This document shows positions 1-8,757 of a stretch of 64,000 bases of DNA, in pieces (the stretch's first letter is position 1; each line of letters begins with the position of its first letter). A model generated the notes under the pieces. It saw only the letters and a program-made list of their open reading frames with translations, was not told the DNA's origin and did not search any database. Made by a program: the position numbers and the translations under genes. This DNA comes from Nostoc flagelliforme FACHB-838 (GTDB lineage Bacteria > Cyanobacteriota > Cyanobacteriia > Cyanobacteriales > Nostocaceae). The stretch is from the NCBI RefSeq assembly GCF_014698065.1, contig NZ_JACJSI010000003.1:62001-126000 (forward strand). The letters run 5' to 3'.

Positions 1-583
1 CACTCCTTAATATCTTGCTAATTACATTTTTATTTAATACTAAACCTGCTAAGATGCCACTGGCAGCAGCTATATTTCTTTGTAGCTGGCGATCACTAAT
101 TGCTTCAACTGCTTTGGCTACTTGGGTTAATACCATTGTAGGATCGTTTGTCTGACTTAGCACGGCAAAGGGTAATAGACCTTGAATGCTCATAAACCTG
201 TCTGTCGATTGTTCCCACAGGCGTATTACCTCAAACTGATGGTAAGTGTTATTTAATCTAAAACTATTTTCATTGACTAATTCTGAATTTGTTTTTCTCA
301 AATAGTAATCTATTTGACGCATTTCTTTATTAGGAAAGCGGCGATAAACCCTAACTCGATAATCTAACATCCGAAAAGGGATATCTTCATCAGCATCAGT
401 TTGAAATTCGGTATGTAGAACTAAATCATCAGATTGCAATAAGATTAATGAATCGGCGCGAATTGGTTCGCTTGATAATTCAGTAGGGCTAAGTTCTATT
501 AATTTAATCGGTGAACCTAGTAACCATGTTGCCAAATCATCTTTGAAGTTTCCAACAATGAATTTACAGATATTGTCATACAT
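1..583 (-). CDS. Rpn-family PD-(D/E)XK nuclease, partial
   Basis: The frame opens at the ATG at 583 and stays open to the left edge, so the C-terminus lies outside the window; 194 codons are visible. The core HTEFQ (E59, Q61) with an upstream Asp near residue 44, followed by FRMLDYRVRVYRR, matches the Rpn recombination-promoting nuclease / transposase_31 group, a PD-(D/E)XK fold common in many copies in cyanobacteria. Members cut DNA and are linked to recA-independent recombination in E. coli; the role here is not known. A C-terminal DUF4351-like tail would be expected beyond the edge. Confidence 0.8.
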   Translation of the reverse strand, partial: MYDNICKFIVGNFKDDLATWLLGSPIKLIELSPTELSSEPIRADSLILLQSDDLVLHTEFQTDADEDIPFRMLDYRVRVYRRFPNKEMRQIDYYLRKTNSELVNENSFRLNNTYHQFEVIRLWEQSTDRFMSIQGLLPFAVLSQTNDPTMVLTQVAKAVEAISDRQLQRNIAAASGILAGLVLNKNVISKILRS

Positions 584-715
584 GGCAGCCTTAAAGAAAG
601 GGTATCAGGTATTTTTGAGAAAAACTAAATTTATTGGTATTGGGTTTCCTTACGTTAACCCAACATAATATTACTACACCCATGTTTTAAACACTACCTA
701 ATTACCAAGTAATTC

Positions 716-1063
716 TTATCTACGCCCTTCCTGTTCCTCCTCCTCAAGTTCTTTGCGTACTTCCCAATATTTTGTTACGGCTGCACTAGATTCACTCATT
801 ATTACTAATCTGAAATCCCGATATTCCTCACCATTGCCTAAAAGAGAAATTAATTCTCTTCTTTGGGGATCATCAAGTTTAATAGACCATTTGACAAAAG
901 CTTCAAAAATATATTTTCGTGAACCTGATACCTCATCATGAGCTACAACACACGAAGGACAAGTCTTCACAATATAAATATTATACCAGTCCTGTATATA
1001 ACTAGGACTAAATAAATTTCCATCCTTAATTTTAAACCTTGTAAAAGAGCATTGTTCACTCAA
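716..1063 (-). CDS. Small protein of unknown function
   Basis: An open frame of 115 codons with ATG start. The protein holds a CPSC motif at residues 35-38, a central mixed alpha/beta-looking part and a strongly charged tail (KELEEEEQEGRR). I do not recognise a family. It lies between the Rpn-type nuclease and the subtilase, transcribed away from the latter. The frame is more protein-like than the short one opposite it, but coding status rests only on length and composition. Confidence 0.5.
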   Translation of the reverse strand: MSEQCSFTRFKIKDGNLFSPSYIQDWYNIYIVKTCPSCVVAHDEVSGSRKYIFEAFVKWSIKLDDPQRRELISLLGNGEEYRDFRLVIMSESSAAVTKYWEVRKELEEEEQEGRR

Positions 1064-1402
1064 TATATCTTGATTTGTAATACAGTCTAAAATTGAAGTA
1101 TGGTAATAATTACCAAATAAGTGTGCTAGATAACTCTACACGCTCCTACCCATATATTTGTATCAGCTATTTAGTTAAATGGTATTAGATCACAAACGCT
1201 GTCTTAACTTAACTAGTCAAGCATTTCTTCAAACAGTTGGCGTGTTTGTGTGATTTAGTAGTGGGATTAGCATTTTTTTATTAGACTACATAGTAATTAT
1301 TGACAAGGGAGTTTATTATTTCAACCTTGGAATCTTCTTTTGTAAAGGTTTTAACGCTTCAATCTGTTAAAAAACGATTGTTATCTTTGAGAAAAAATAC
1401 TT
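1064..1402. other. Intergenic region upstream of the subtilase
   Basis: An AT-rich stretch between two divergent genes. I see no further gene, no strong hairpin and no clear promoter pair; it presumably holds the promoters of both neighbours. Confidence 0.5.
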
Positions 1403-3175
1403 ATGCTAAATAATGATGTTAGTAACAATGTGTTGTCAAATAAACGGCTCAATGTCACTTCAATTTCCTTATTAGATAGCTTTAATACGAAGAATGACTA
1501 TAGTCTCCAACTCAGGGGACGTAGTAGCTATAAATCAGCAGATGCTGATGTGCAGTTGTTAAATAACAGTGACTCAGAAAATAGCAGTAACGTTAATACT
1601 TTTACTACTGAAAGTTACAACTCCATTAATGGCTATGGCTTGATTAATGGGGCAGCAGCAGTGGCCAGAGCTACTGGTCAAAATACCTTTGCTGATGTTC
1701 CTGATTTGGGTGGCAATAATTGGGGAGCAGACCTCGTTAAAGCACCGGAAGTTTGGGCACAGGGGTACACAGGTAAAGGCGTTGTTGTTGCTGTTGTAGA
1801 TACTGGGGTTGATTATAACCACGAGGATTTAAGAAATAATATCTGGACAAATGCCAATGAAATTGCAGGTAACGGTATAGATGATGATGGCAATGGCTAT
1901 ATTGATGATAATTACGGTTGGAACTTCTCTGATAAAAACAACAACACCCTAGATAACAACGGTCATGGCACTCATGTTTCTGGCACGATCACAGGGGAAA
2001 ATAATAACTACGGTGTTACTGGTATTGCATACAATGCCAAGATTATGCCCGTCAAAGTTTTGAATGAGTCTGGCTCTGGTTCCTATAGTTCCATCTCTAA
2101 AGGTATTCGCTACGCTGTGGATAATGGAGCTAATGTGATCAACCTCAGTCTAGGTGGCGGATCTGCCAATCGTACTCTAGAGTCAGCCATTAAGTATGCC
2201 AGCAGCAAAGGAGTGATTGTTGTCATGGCAGCAGGTAATGATGGTGACTCATCACCAGACTATCCCGCTCGCTATGCATACAAGTCGGGAATTGCAGTTG
2301 GGGCAGTAGATAGAGATAATAATATGCCCAATTTCTCTAACCGCTCTGGAAGTAATGAAATCTCTTATGTCACAGCCCCAGGAGTTAAAGTCTACTCATC
2401 AGTTCCAAATAATCAATATGCTACTTATAGCGGCACTTCTATGGCTACTCCCCACGTTGCTGGTGTAGTTGCTCTGATGCTTAGTGCTAACCCCAACCTA
2501 ACTGATGCCCAAGTACGTCAGATTGTTACAGAAACAGCAGGAAATAATACACAAACTACAACAACAAGCTCTAGTTTTAATGTTTCTAATGTCAGTTCTC
2601 TAGCGAGTCAGGTAATTGCAGAAACAGCAAAAAATAACACATCAACTACAAGTTATAGTTTTAATACCAGTTCTCTGGCAAGTCAGGCAATGTCTGACGA
2701 TAATCTGCTAAATGTCTATACACAGACCGAAAATTATCTCACTTCACAGACAATTTCTAGTTTTAATAGTTATAATTTTAGTTCGCTAATCGATCAAGCG
2801 ATCGCACAAACAATCACACAAACAGCAACATATTTGACACCAGAAAATTTCGCAAGTTTGAATAATTCTGGTTTTAGTTCTCTAATTGGTCAAACAATCG
2901 CACAAACTGTAAAATATTTGACACCAGAGACTATGGCGAATTTGAATAATTCTGGTTTTAATTCTCTAATCGGTCAAACAATCGCACAAACCGCAAAATA
3001 TCTCACACCAGCCAAAGATAATAACATATTAGCCAATCCAGAATTATGGTCGCAATTCCCAAACTATGAGAATATTTTGGGCAGCATTAATTTGAGTAGT
3101 AATGATAATGAGAATAATCTTGGTTTTGGTAAACTACTACAGAGAATCCAAAAACCAATAGCTCAGTACGAATAA
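1403..3175 (+). CDS. Subtilisin-like serine protease (S8) with C-terminal repeats
   Basis: The catalytic triad is complete: D133 in AVVDTGVDYNH, H188 in NNGHGTHVSG and S346 in YSGTSMATPHVAG, with oxyanion N279 in MAAGND. The catalytic domain runs from about residue 105 to 380. It is followed by some 200 residues rich in Ser, Asn, Thr and Gln that contain repeats built on SLIGQTIAQT and YLTPE. The N-terminus is polar and has no visible signal peptide, unlike many secreted subtilases, so export by a type I system is possible (inference); an HlyD-type adaptor lies just downstream on the other strand. S8 proteases of this kind degrade extracellular protein or process exported peptides. Confident about the family, not about the target. 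Confidence 0.95.
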   Translation: MLNNDVSNNVLSNKRLNVTSISLLDSFNTKNDYSLQLRGRSSYKSADADVQLLNNSDSENSSNVNTFTTESYNSINGYGLINGAAAVARATGQNTFADVPDLGGNNWGADLVKAPEVWAQGYTGKGVVVAVVDTGVDYNHEDLRNNIWTNANEIAGNGIDDDGNGYIDDNYGWNFSDKNNNTLDNNGHGTHVSGTITGENNNYGVTGIAYNAKIMPVKVLNESGSGSYSSISKGIRYAVDNGANVINLSLGGGSANRTLESAIKYASSKGVIVVMAAGNDGDSSPDYPARYAYKSGIAVGAVDRDNNMPNFSNRSGSNEISYVTAPGVKVYSSVPNNQYATYSGTSMATPHVAGVVALMLSANPNLTDAQVRQIVTETAGNNTQTTTTSSSFNVSNVSSLASQVIAETAKNNTSTTSYSFNTSSLASQAMSDDNLLNVYTQTENYLTSQTISSFNSYNFSSLIDQAIAQTITQTATYLTPENFASLNNSGFSSLIGQTIAQTVKYLTPETMANLNNSGFNSLIGQTIAQTAKYLTPAKDNNILANPELWSQFPNYENILGSINLSSNDNENNLGFGKLLQRIQKPIAQYE

Positions 3176-3273
3176 TTCTTGGGTATGGCTTAAAAATTAT
3201 AGCAATTTGCAGTTTATTTCTATACTGGTCGATTAATCAAATCAACCAACCCGCTCATATATTGTGAATGAAT

Positions 3274-3302
3274 TTAAGGGTTTAGTATTGCTAAACCCTT
3301 AA
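3274..3302. terminator. Hairpin after the subtilase gene
   Basis: Perfect 12-bp stem (TTAAGGGTTTAG with its complement) around a 5-nt loop, about 100 nt after the protease stop and followed by GTTTTAGG. It lies between convergent genes and can serve as terminator. Confidence 0.6.
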
Positions 3303-3331
3303 GTTTTAGGTGTGCATTATGCGGTACATAA

Positions 3332-3354
3332 GCGTAGCCCAACTCAGACATCGC
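3332..3354. repeat. Short GCGTAGCCC...ACATCGC repeat
   Basis: The stretch GCGTAGCCC-N7-ACATCGC recurs at 24354-24376 inside the caspase-like gene (there as part of a longer copy). It looks like one of the dispersed short repeats typical of Nostoc genomes. Confidence 0.45.
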
Positions 3355-3391
3355 TTTTGAGGTGGTTATGAAAATAAAAGAGGCTACCAAC

Positions 3392-4873
3392 CTATCTAAC
3401 AGAAAATGCCTCGTTGAATCGCCGTGTCACAGGCTCAGTGATGAATGTCAAAATTGACTTTTTACGAGTAACGATTTCACCTGTAGCAGTCATCCCTGGT
3501 GTAAATTCTACTTCTTGCCCCCGCACGTTGACGGAGTGTTTATTTAGCTTAATTCTTGTAGGAAAAACTAAGCCCAATTCTTTATCAACAATTGCATTCG
3601 GACTGACTTGTATGACTTCGCCATCCACAACACCAAATTCTTGGAATGGGAAAGTCGCCATTTTCACTTTTGCCTTCATTCCTTGACGAATAAACCCAAT
3701 GTCGCGGTTAAGAACTTTCACCTCTAGGAGCATTTCTTCTCCTTCTGGTAAAATTGACACCAATTCTTCACCAGATTGGACTGGGCCCCTGGTGGCTTTG
3801 ACCCTGTAAATCGTACCAGCAACAGGAGCTTCAATGGTTTCCAAAGCTTGCTGCTTTATCGCCTGCTCTAATTGACCTTGAACAGTTGTCAGTTCTTCTT
3901 TACGCTTGTTAAACAGCGTCAAAATTTCACTTTGGCGTTCTGATGATACACGCTGGCCCTGACTGCGTGCAGCGTTGTAAGCTTGTTCTGCTTGCTGAAT
4001 TTCCTGGACTTGGGAAGCAATATCTTTTTCTAATGATGTGACTTTATCTTGAGCCTCTGTTATTCTGTTCTGGGCGTTGATAACTTCATCTTGCGCTCTG
4101 GTGATTTCTGTCTTTGCACGAGTTAGTCTTTCTTGGGCATCCAAGTAATCAACACGAGGAACAGCGCCAGGAGTAATTAGGGTGCGTAGGCTTTTTTCCC
4201 TTTCTTCTGCAAGTGCCAAATTACTTTCAATTTTAATTCGGATGCTATCTGCATTGGCTAGGTTGCTTTGAGCATTTGCAAAACTGCTTTTGGCATTAAC
4301 TAAATTGTCTTGTAAGCGACTCAAGCGGACTTTGGCTTGATCTATGAGTGCTATCTGGCGATTTGCTTCTGCTTCCGCCCCTGCTTGACGTGCTTGGAAG
4401 TCTTGCAGGCGTGAGCTTAAAAGCTCATCTTGCAATTTTGTCCCAGTACTTGTGCCTCCAATACGTTCTGCATTCAAACGTTGCAAATCGTCCTGAATCA
4501 ATCTGCTAGATTTGGCTAGGCGGGAAACATCGGTTTTTTGCAAGTCTGGATCTTTTTGAATTAGAATTTGACCTTTAGTAACGCGATCGCCTTCTTTAAC
4601 TTTAACAGCAACAATTGACCCCCCACCCAAGGATGTCACCGGTCTTACCTGTGTGGAAGCAATTAATTCCCCTGGTGCTGTTGCTACTTCATCTATTTGC
4701 GAGAAATACGCCCAGGCGATCGTTCCAAATACGATGACGCTCATCGTTCCCGCTAATAATCTCGTGTACAGAGGTGGCAATTCCTGTACTGCTTTACCCA
4801 ATTCATAGGTGAGTTGTTCCTCTGGTTGGGCGAATCGCTCTTTAGTCTGACGTGCTTGAGCAGCATTTACCAT
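3392..4873 (-). CDS. HlyD-family membrane fusion (adaptor) protein
   Basis: The protein of 493 residues has a cytoplasmic N-terminus, one membrane helix at about 38-58, a first lipoyl-like half at about 62-110 (VKVKEGDRVTKGQILIQ), a long alpha-helical hairpin with coiled-coil character at about 115-345, the second lipoyl half (IEAPVAGTIYRVKATRG) and a beta-barrel end. This is the order of HlyD-type adaptors that link an inner-membrane ABC exporter to a TolC-like outer membrane channel. No ABC gene is adjacent; an exporter of matching type lies at 44046-46748. The convergent subtilase may be a substrate, but this is only a guess from position. Confidence 0.9.
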   Translation of the reverse strand: MVNAAQARQTKERFAQPEEQLTYELGKAVQELPPLYTRLLAGTMSVIVFGTIAWAYFSQIDEVATAPGELIASTQVRPVTSLGGGSIVAVKVKEGDRVTKGQILIQKDPDLQKTDVSRLAKSSRLIQDDLQRLNAERIGGTSTGTKLQDELLSSRLQDFQARQAGAEAEANRQIALIDQAKVRLSRLQDNLVNAKSSFANAQSNLANADSIRIKIESNLALAEEREKSLRTLITPGAVPRVDYLDAQERLTRAKTEITRAQDEVINAQNRITEAQDKVTSLEKDIASQVQEIQQAEQAYNAARSQGQRVSSERQSEILTLFNKRKEELTTVQGQLEQAIKQQALETIEAPVAGTIYRVKATRGPVQSGEELVSILPEGEEMLLEVKVLNRDIGFIRQGMKAKVKMATFPFQEFGVVDGEVIQVSPNAIVDKELGLVFPTRIKLNKHSVNVRGQEVEFTPGMTATGEIVTRKKSILTFITEPVTRRFNEAFSVR

Positions 4874-4950
4874 ATATTTTTGTCCTTTGTCCTTTGTCCT
4901 CTCTTACAAAGTTCTGTTCGGAGGAAACTTCCGCTCAGACTTTGCGCTTT

Positions 4951-5001
4951 GTCATTAGTCATTTGTCTTTTGTTATTCACTAATGACAAATGACTAATGA
5001 C
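4951..5001. repeat. Inverted heptamer-type repeat
   Basis: Perfect 17-bp inverted repeat, GTCATTAGTCATTTGTC and its complement with a 17-nt loop, made of TTTGTC/AGTCATT units. It lies between the SDR gene and the HlyD gene, downstream of the former, and could act as terminator. Related repeats occur at 8688-8738, 12951-13030 and 18758-18812. Confidence 0.7.
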
Positions 5002-5019
5002 TTATGACTTGTATTTAAT

Positions 5020-5895
5020 TCAAACAGCTAAATAGCGCCGCAAAAAGTTTTCTAATGTCTCCAACCGAAAGTTATAAATCGCTTCTAAATTGGCAATTTC
5101 ATCTTTTGTACAGAAAAATTCATTTGCTAGCAATGTGCGATAAGTTCCCAAAGCTTTTTGGATTTGGGGATTAATTAGACCTAATGCACTCTGTAACCCA
5201 TCAATTGCAAATAGTGGTGAGTTAATTATTACTGGCTGTTTGTTGAAGATCCGACCAAAAATTCGGGGAATATCTTCTCGTAATAAAATCTCCGGCCCTC
5301 CGACAGGTAAAATCTGGTTGCGAGCGCCTTCAACTGTCACAGAATCCACTACTATCCTTGCTAAATCATCAGTACTGACAATTGAGGTACGGTTTTTGCG
5401 ATCGCCAATGAGCAAATACAATCCCGTTTCCCGAAATTGTTCTACTAATGGCAGCAAGTTAGATGCTAATCCAGATAGGCGTAAAATAGTGTAATTTAAG
5501 CCACTAGCTGACAAATATCGCTCTACTGCTCGTTTAGCTTTGAAAACGGGAGCGTCTTCATATCCGCGATCGGCTCCGAGTACGGAAATGAAGACGAAAT
5601 GTTCTACGCCATTGGCTTTTGCCTGATCAATGAGTTCAATATTAGCGCGGTAATCTAAAGATAGGGCATCGCTATTAGAACCGTGGGCGCTGATAATATA
5701 CCGCACGCCCCGACTAGCTTTCTCGATATCTTTTTCCTCTAGCAAGTCACCGATAAAGATTTCTGCACCCCGGTGTTCTAACTCGCTATGGCGCGAGGTA
5801 AGGCGAACAAACGCACGCACAGACTGTTCTCTTTGGCGTAGGAGTCGGATAACTCTGCGACCAATTCCTCCTGTTGCTCCAGTTACCAGAAACAT
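5020..5895 (-). CDS. NAD(P)-binding SDR / NmrA-like protein
   Basis: The N-terminus MFLVTGATGGIGRRVIRLL is a Rossmann nucleotide-binding motif (TGATGGIG) of the atypical short-chain dehydrogenase / NmrA group. The middle has ANGVEHFVFISVLGAD and LNYTILRLSG, usual in this group, in which the classical YxxxK pair is often lost. Length 291 fits. Cyanobacteria have several such proteins, including assembly factors of photosystems (Ycf39 type) and oxidoreductases; I cannot tell which. Single gene, followed by an inverted-repeat hairpin. Confidence 0.85.
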   Translation of the reverse strand: MFLVTGATGGIGRRVIRLLRQREQSVRAFVRLTSRHSELEHRGAEIFIGDLLEEKDIEKASRGVRYIISAHGSNSDALSLDYRANIELIDQAKANGVEHFVFISVLGADRGYEDAPVFKAKRAVERYLSASGLNYTILRLSGLASNLLPLVEQFRETGLYLLIGDRKNRTSIVSTDDLARIVVDSVTVEGARNQILPVGGPEILLREDIPRIFGRIFNKQPVIINSPLFAIDGLQSALGLINPQIQKALGTYRTLLANEFFCTKDEIANLEAIYNFRLETLENFLRRYLAV

Positions 5896-6075
5896 ATAAA
5901 TACCTAAATTGAATACTTTCAGCGTTTACATTTGTCAAAATGCCCGATATATGCTCAAAACCCGTTGAGCAATACTTAAACAGAGATATGAGAATATTTT
6001 TATACTTTGTTACTATGCTCAAGATATTCTCATCTCAATAAGTCACACCTTATTCATTTTAATACTCTAAAAATT

Positions 6076-6106
6076 ATCCCCCATATCGTTTGTAGATGCA
6101 GGGGAT
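6076..6106. repeat. Small imperfect palindrome, copy 1
   Basis: ATCCCC...GGGGAT ends enclose TTTGTAGATGCA. A very similar element in the same orientation lies at 7587-7614, on the other side of the desaturase gene. Confidence 0.6.
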
Positions 6107-6132
6107 TAAGATAATGGGATTCGTTTTACTGG

Positions 6133-6163
6133 TTGACATCACGGGCTACAAGCCGGGGGATTC
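6133..6163 (-). mobile_element. IS200/IS605-like end, remnant
   Basis: Read on the minus strand the stretch starts AATCCCCCGGCTTGTAGCC and ends GTGATGTCAA, the shape of the right ends of cyanobacterial IS200/IS605 elements (a small hairpin then a conserved TGTCAA). No tnpA or tnpB gene is next to it, so it is a remnant or a non-autonomous copy. Identification rests on pattern memory, not a search. Confidence 0.4.
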
Positions 6164-6211
6164 TTGAAGAGTCCACAAACGAACTTTCAACGGGGAAGAG
6201 CCTAAAACACC

Positions 6212-7300
6212 CTAATTGTCGCTTGTAGGACAGGGAACAGACTTTTCTCCTGACCAATCTGTAAGAGTAATTTCATCTTTATAATGCCGAGGAGTTTGCA
6301 GCAGCAAATACCAAGCCTCCCCAGCATCAAATAAATTAAACCTTTCAGAATACTGAGTTTCTAATAAATCCCTAACCATAACATAATAGTCAGAGTTCAT
6401 TCCTGGGAAAATATGATGTTCAGTGTGGTGAGAAAAATTTAAATGCAACAGGTCAAATATTTTATAAACCCGGAGAGACATACTATTAATTAGTGGATCA
6501 TTAACGTTGGTCATCGGACAAAGTAAATGATTTGTATAAATATAAAAAATTACTCCAGCATAACCAATTGCAATCGGTAAAAAGTAACCAAGTATGAGTT
6601 TTATGGGGTCAAATTGAAGATAGATTAGGATACTGAAATGAATCACAATCATCATCAATAATTCCCCTGCGATCGCTCGACGATCTTTAGCACTGACTGT
6701 AAATGCAGCAGGAACATAATCGACGGATTCATGATTGAAAAATAGCACAGATGTCAGATTGCGAAAAGTATGTACTCCCCAAGCAGTAGTCATTCCTACT
6801 GTCAACAATATAGGATTGACTTCAGTAGAAGGCACAAATAAGTCCTGAATCCATTTTCCCCAGGTTGAAGATTGTTCATACAAGTAATTACGATCTGGGT
6901 CGCTTAAATCATTAGTGTGATTATGATGTACTCGATTATGAACTGCTTTCCACAACGTTGGTGGCATCCACCCAATTGTTAGCCCTAGAAAGCTAATGAT
7001 ATAAGTTAACCGGGCGTTTTTAATTACACTACCATGCATCATCTCGTGAGAACTCAATAGTAAGACAAGCACGCTATTGCCCATAATTATGCTTAAAGGT
7101 AGATAAAGCCATAAAAGGTATGGCGGCCAACAATCTAACCGCGCTGCTATCATCCAGCCTAAAATCAAAATTGCCAGATTAATGAACAAAATAATTAACT
7201 TACTTGGATCAGGGATAAATGCTTCAGGTGGCATTAGGGAACGTAATTCTTTTGCATATATTTTCTGATGAATCAGTGTCTGATCGGTATTAACATTCAT
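6212..7300 (-). CDS. Membrane fatty acid desaturase
   Basis: Three histidine boxes of the membrane di-iron desaturases are present: HEMMHG (H85, H89), HNRVHHNH (from H121) and HHTEHH near the C-terminal third, with hydrophobic pairs between them at about 35-52, 60-82 and 190-240. Length 362 fits the fatty acid desaturase / CrtR-CrtW type fold. The enzyme inserts a double bond or hydroxyl group in a lipid chain using O2 and reduced ferredoxin; the substrate cannot be read from sequence. It stands alone, bracketed by two copies of a small palindrome (6076 and 7587). Confidence 0.9.
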   Translation of the reverse strand: MNVNTDQTLIHQKIYAKELRSLMPPEAFIPDPSKLIILFINLAILILGWMIAARLDCWPPYLLWLYLPLSIIMGNSVLVLLLSSHEMMHGSVIKNARLTYIISFLGLTIGWMPPTLWKAVHNRVHHNHTNDLSDPDRNYLYEQSSTWGKWIQDLFVPSTEVNPILLTVGMTTAWGVHTFRNLTSVLFFNHESVDYVPAAFTVSAKDRRAIAGELLMMIVIHFSILIYLQFDPIKLILGYFLPIAIGYAGVIFYIYTNHLLCPMTNVNDPLINSMSLRVYKIFDLLHLNFSHHTEHHIFPGMNSDYYVMVRDLLETQYSERFNLFDAGEAWYLLLQTPRHYKDEITLTDWSGEKSVPCPTSDN

Positions 7301-7733
7301 AAATAATTGTCGCGTAGAGAATTTAGCTGAGTAAAGTTTTGCGGTAGATCGTAGCGTTTGAAAATTGGATGATTCAATATCACAATATGTAAAAGTTTAA
7401 TACTACATAATAATTTTTACAATAGACCTATTGGAAGACCTATTGGATAATTTTGGCATTGCCCACAAATCTGCCACAGAATTTATTTTGAGACTCTCAG
7501 TCTGAAGCTGGCTGAAATTATTTTTTACCCGCATTTCTAATCAGATGAAAGAAAAGAGTCTGTGAAAAGTTTTCTCAATTTATAATCCCCCTACATCTTT
7601 GTAGATGCAGGGGGACAAAATAACCCACTATTTGGATTATTGATTAATTTTTGGGCAATATTCACCGATTAATTCTATCTACCGCAGGTGCGATTGCACT
7701 ATTTATGCTTTGTGCAAGCAGCCCACTTTAAAG
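7301..7733. other. Intergenic region upstream of the desaturase
   Basis: No gene seen. It holds a small palindrome at 7587-7614 and AT-rich sequence that should contain the desaturase promoter and the 3' end of the S1-protein transcript. Confidence 0.5.
7587..7614. repeat. Small imperfect palindrome, copy 2
   Basis: CCCCCT and AGGGGG arms enclose a CATC/GATG inner stem; shares TTTGTAGATGCAGGGG with the element at 6076-6106. It lies on the side of the S1-protein gene's 3' end and could terminate that transcript. Confidence 0.6.
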
Positions 7734-8636
7734 CTATTCAGATGCTTTGTTATTAGCTCTATTAGCACGCGCCTCAGCTGAAGCCATGACTTCATCCATA
7801 TTCTCTAGCACTTCGCCAGGAAAGTTTTCCAAAACTCTGGTAGAAAGAGCAACCCGCCCTTTACCCTCATCCAAGTCAATAATTACAGCTTTAATTGGCT
7901 GGCCAACTTGAAATACTTTTTCGAGAGAATCAATAAATTTTTGGCTTACCTGCTTGATATGAAGCAAGGCGCTCATTCCACTTAAATCGACAAACACACC
8001 AAAAGGTTTGATGCCAGTAACTTTGCCTTCTACTAGTTGACCTAGTTCTAATAAGCTGAAGTTGCTAGAACGAGTTGCTAAACGTTGGGAAAGAATGAGT
8101 TTATTGGTGTTGCGATTAATTTCCAAAAAGCCCACAGTCAGATTTTGACCTTTGAGTGCTTCTAAATTATCACGCTCTGCCAGGTGCGATCGCGGGATAA
8201 ATCCCCGCAAAGAAAGAATATCGACAGTGACACCACCTTTATTCACACCCATAACCCGTACTTGCACAGTCTGAGCATTTTCTTGCATTTCAGTCAGTCG
8301 TTCCCAGATGTGCTGAATTTCCAACTGCTTTCGAGAAAGGGTGACTTGCCCTTCTGCATCCTGATCTCGGATAATCAAAAACTGCATTTCCTCTTGCAAT
8401 GGCAGCACTTCCGATAAATCGGTAACTGCTCTCAAAGAAGCCTCATCGCGCGGCAGAAAAGCTGACGACTTGCCACCAATATCCACATAAGCCCCATCAT
8501 GGTCAAGTTGGAACACTTTACCATGTACAAGCTGTCCCTTTTGAAATTGGTAGTCGTGTTTTTCTAATGCTTTGGCAAAATCGTCCATTGTAAAGGACGA
8601 ATTGGCTGTTTGAGAAAGTTTCGATTCGGAATTCAT
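7734..8636 (-). CDS. S1 RNA-binding domain protein (ribosomal protein S1 homologue)
   Basis: Three S1/OB-fold repeats can be seen: about residues 34-103 (GKVFQLDHDGAYVDIGGK), 118-182 (VRVMGVNKGGVTVDILSLRG) and 198-267 (GKVTGIKPFGVFVDLSGM). Length 300 is that of the short cyanobacterial S1 paralogue (rps1b type), shorter than E. coli S1 with six repeats. Such proteins bind mRNA leaders or nucleic acid in general; in cyanobacteria translation start with S1 is partly independent of Shine-Dalgarno pairing. Single gene, ending in a charged tail. Confidence 0.9.
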   Translation of the reverse strand: MNSESKLSQTANSSFTMDDFAKALEKHDYQFQKGQLVHGKVFQLDHDGAYVDIGGKSSAFLPRDEASLRAVTDLSEVLPLQEEMQFLIIRDQDAEGQVTLSRKQLEIQHIWERLTEMQENAQTVQVRVMGVNKGGVTVDILSLRGFIPRSHLAERDNLEALKGQNLTVGFLEINRNTNKLILSQRLATRSSNFSLLELGQLVEGKVTGIKPFGVFVDLSGMSALLHIKQVSQKFIDSLEKVFQVGQPIKAVIIDLDEGKGRVALSTRVLENFPGEVLENMDEVMASAEARANRANNKASE

Positions 8637-8687
8637 GACTTTTGAAGATTAATTGTTATTTGATATGGTGCAACTGAAGTTTAAATT

Positions 8688-8738
8688 GTCATTTGTCATT
8701 TGTCATTTGTTATTCACCAATGACCAATAACCAATGAC
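8688..8738. repeat. Heptamer-type tandem repeat
   Basis: GTCATTT units repeat three times and are followed by imperfect complements (AATGACCAATAACCAATGAC), giving a weak hairpin between two co-oriented genes. Confidence 0.6.
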
Positions 8739-8757
8739 TAACTTGGCTGCGTATGCT

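Noticed and set aside
4951..5001. Possible CRISPR array in the repeated AGTCATTTGTC stretches
   Set aside because: Units are 7 bp, tandem, with no spacers of regular length; typical Nostoc short repeats.
5786..6022. 78-codon frame on the minus strand upstream of the SDR gene
   Set aside because: Overlaps the SDR start in another frame, low-quality composition (YPTPTPKRTVCACVCS); a shadow.
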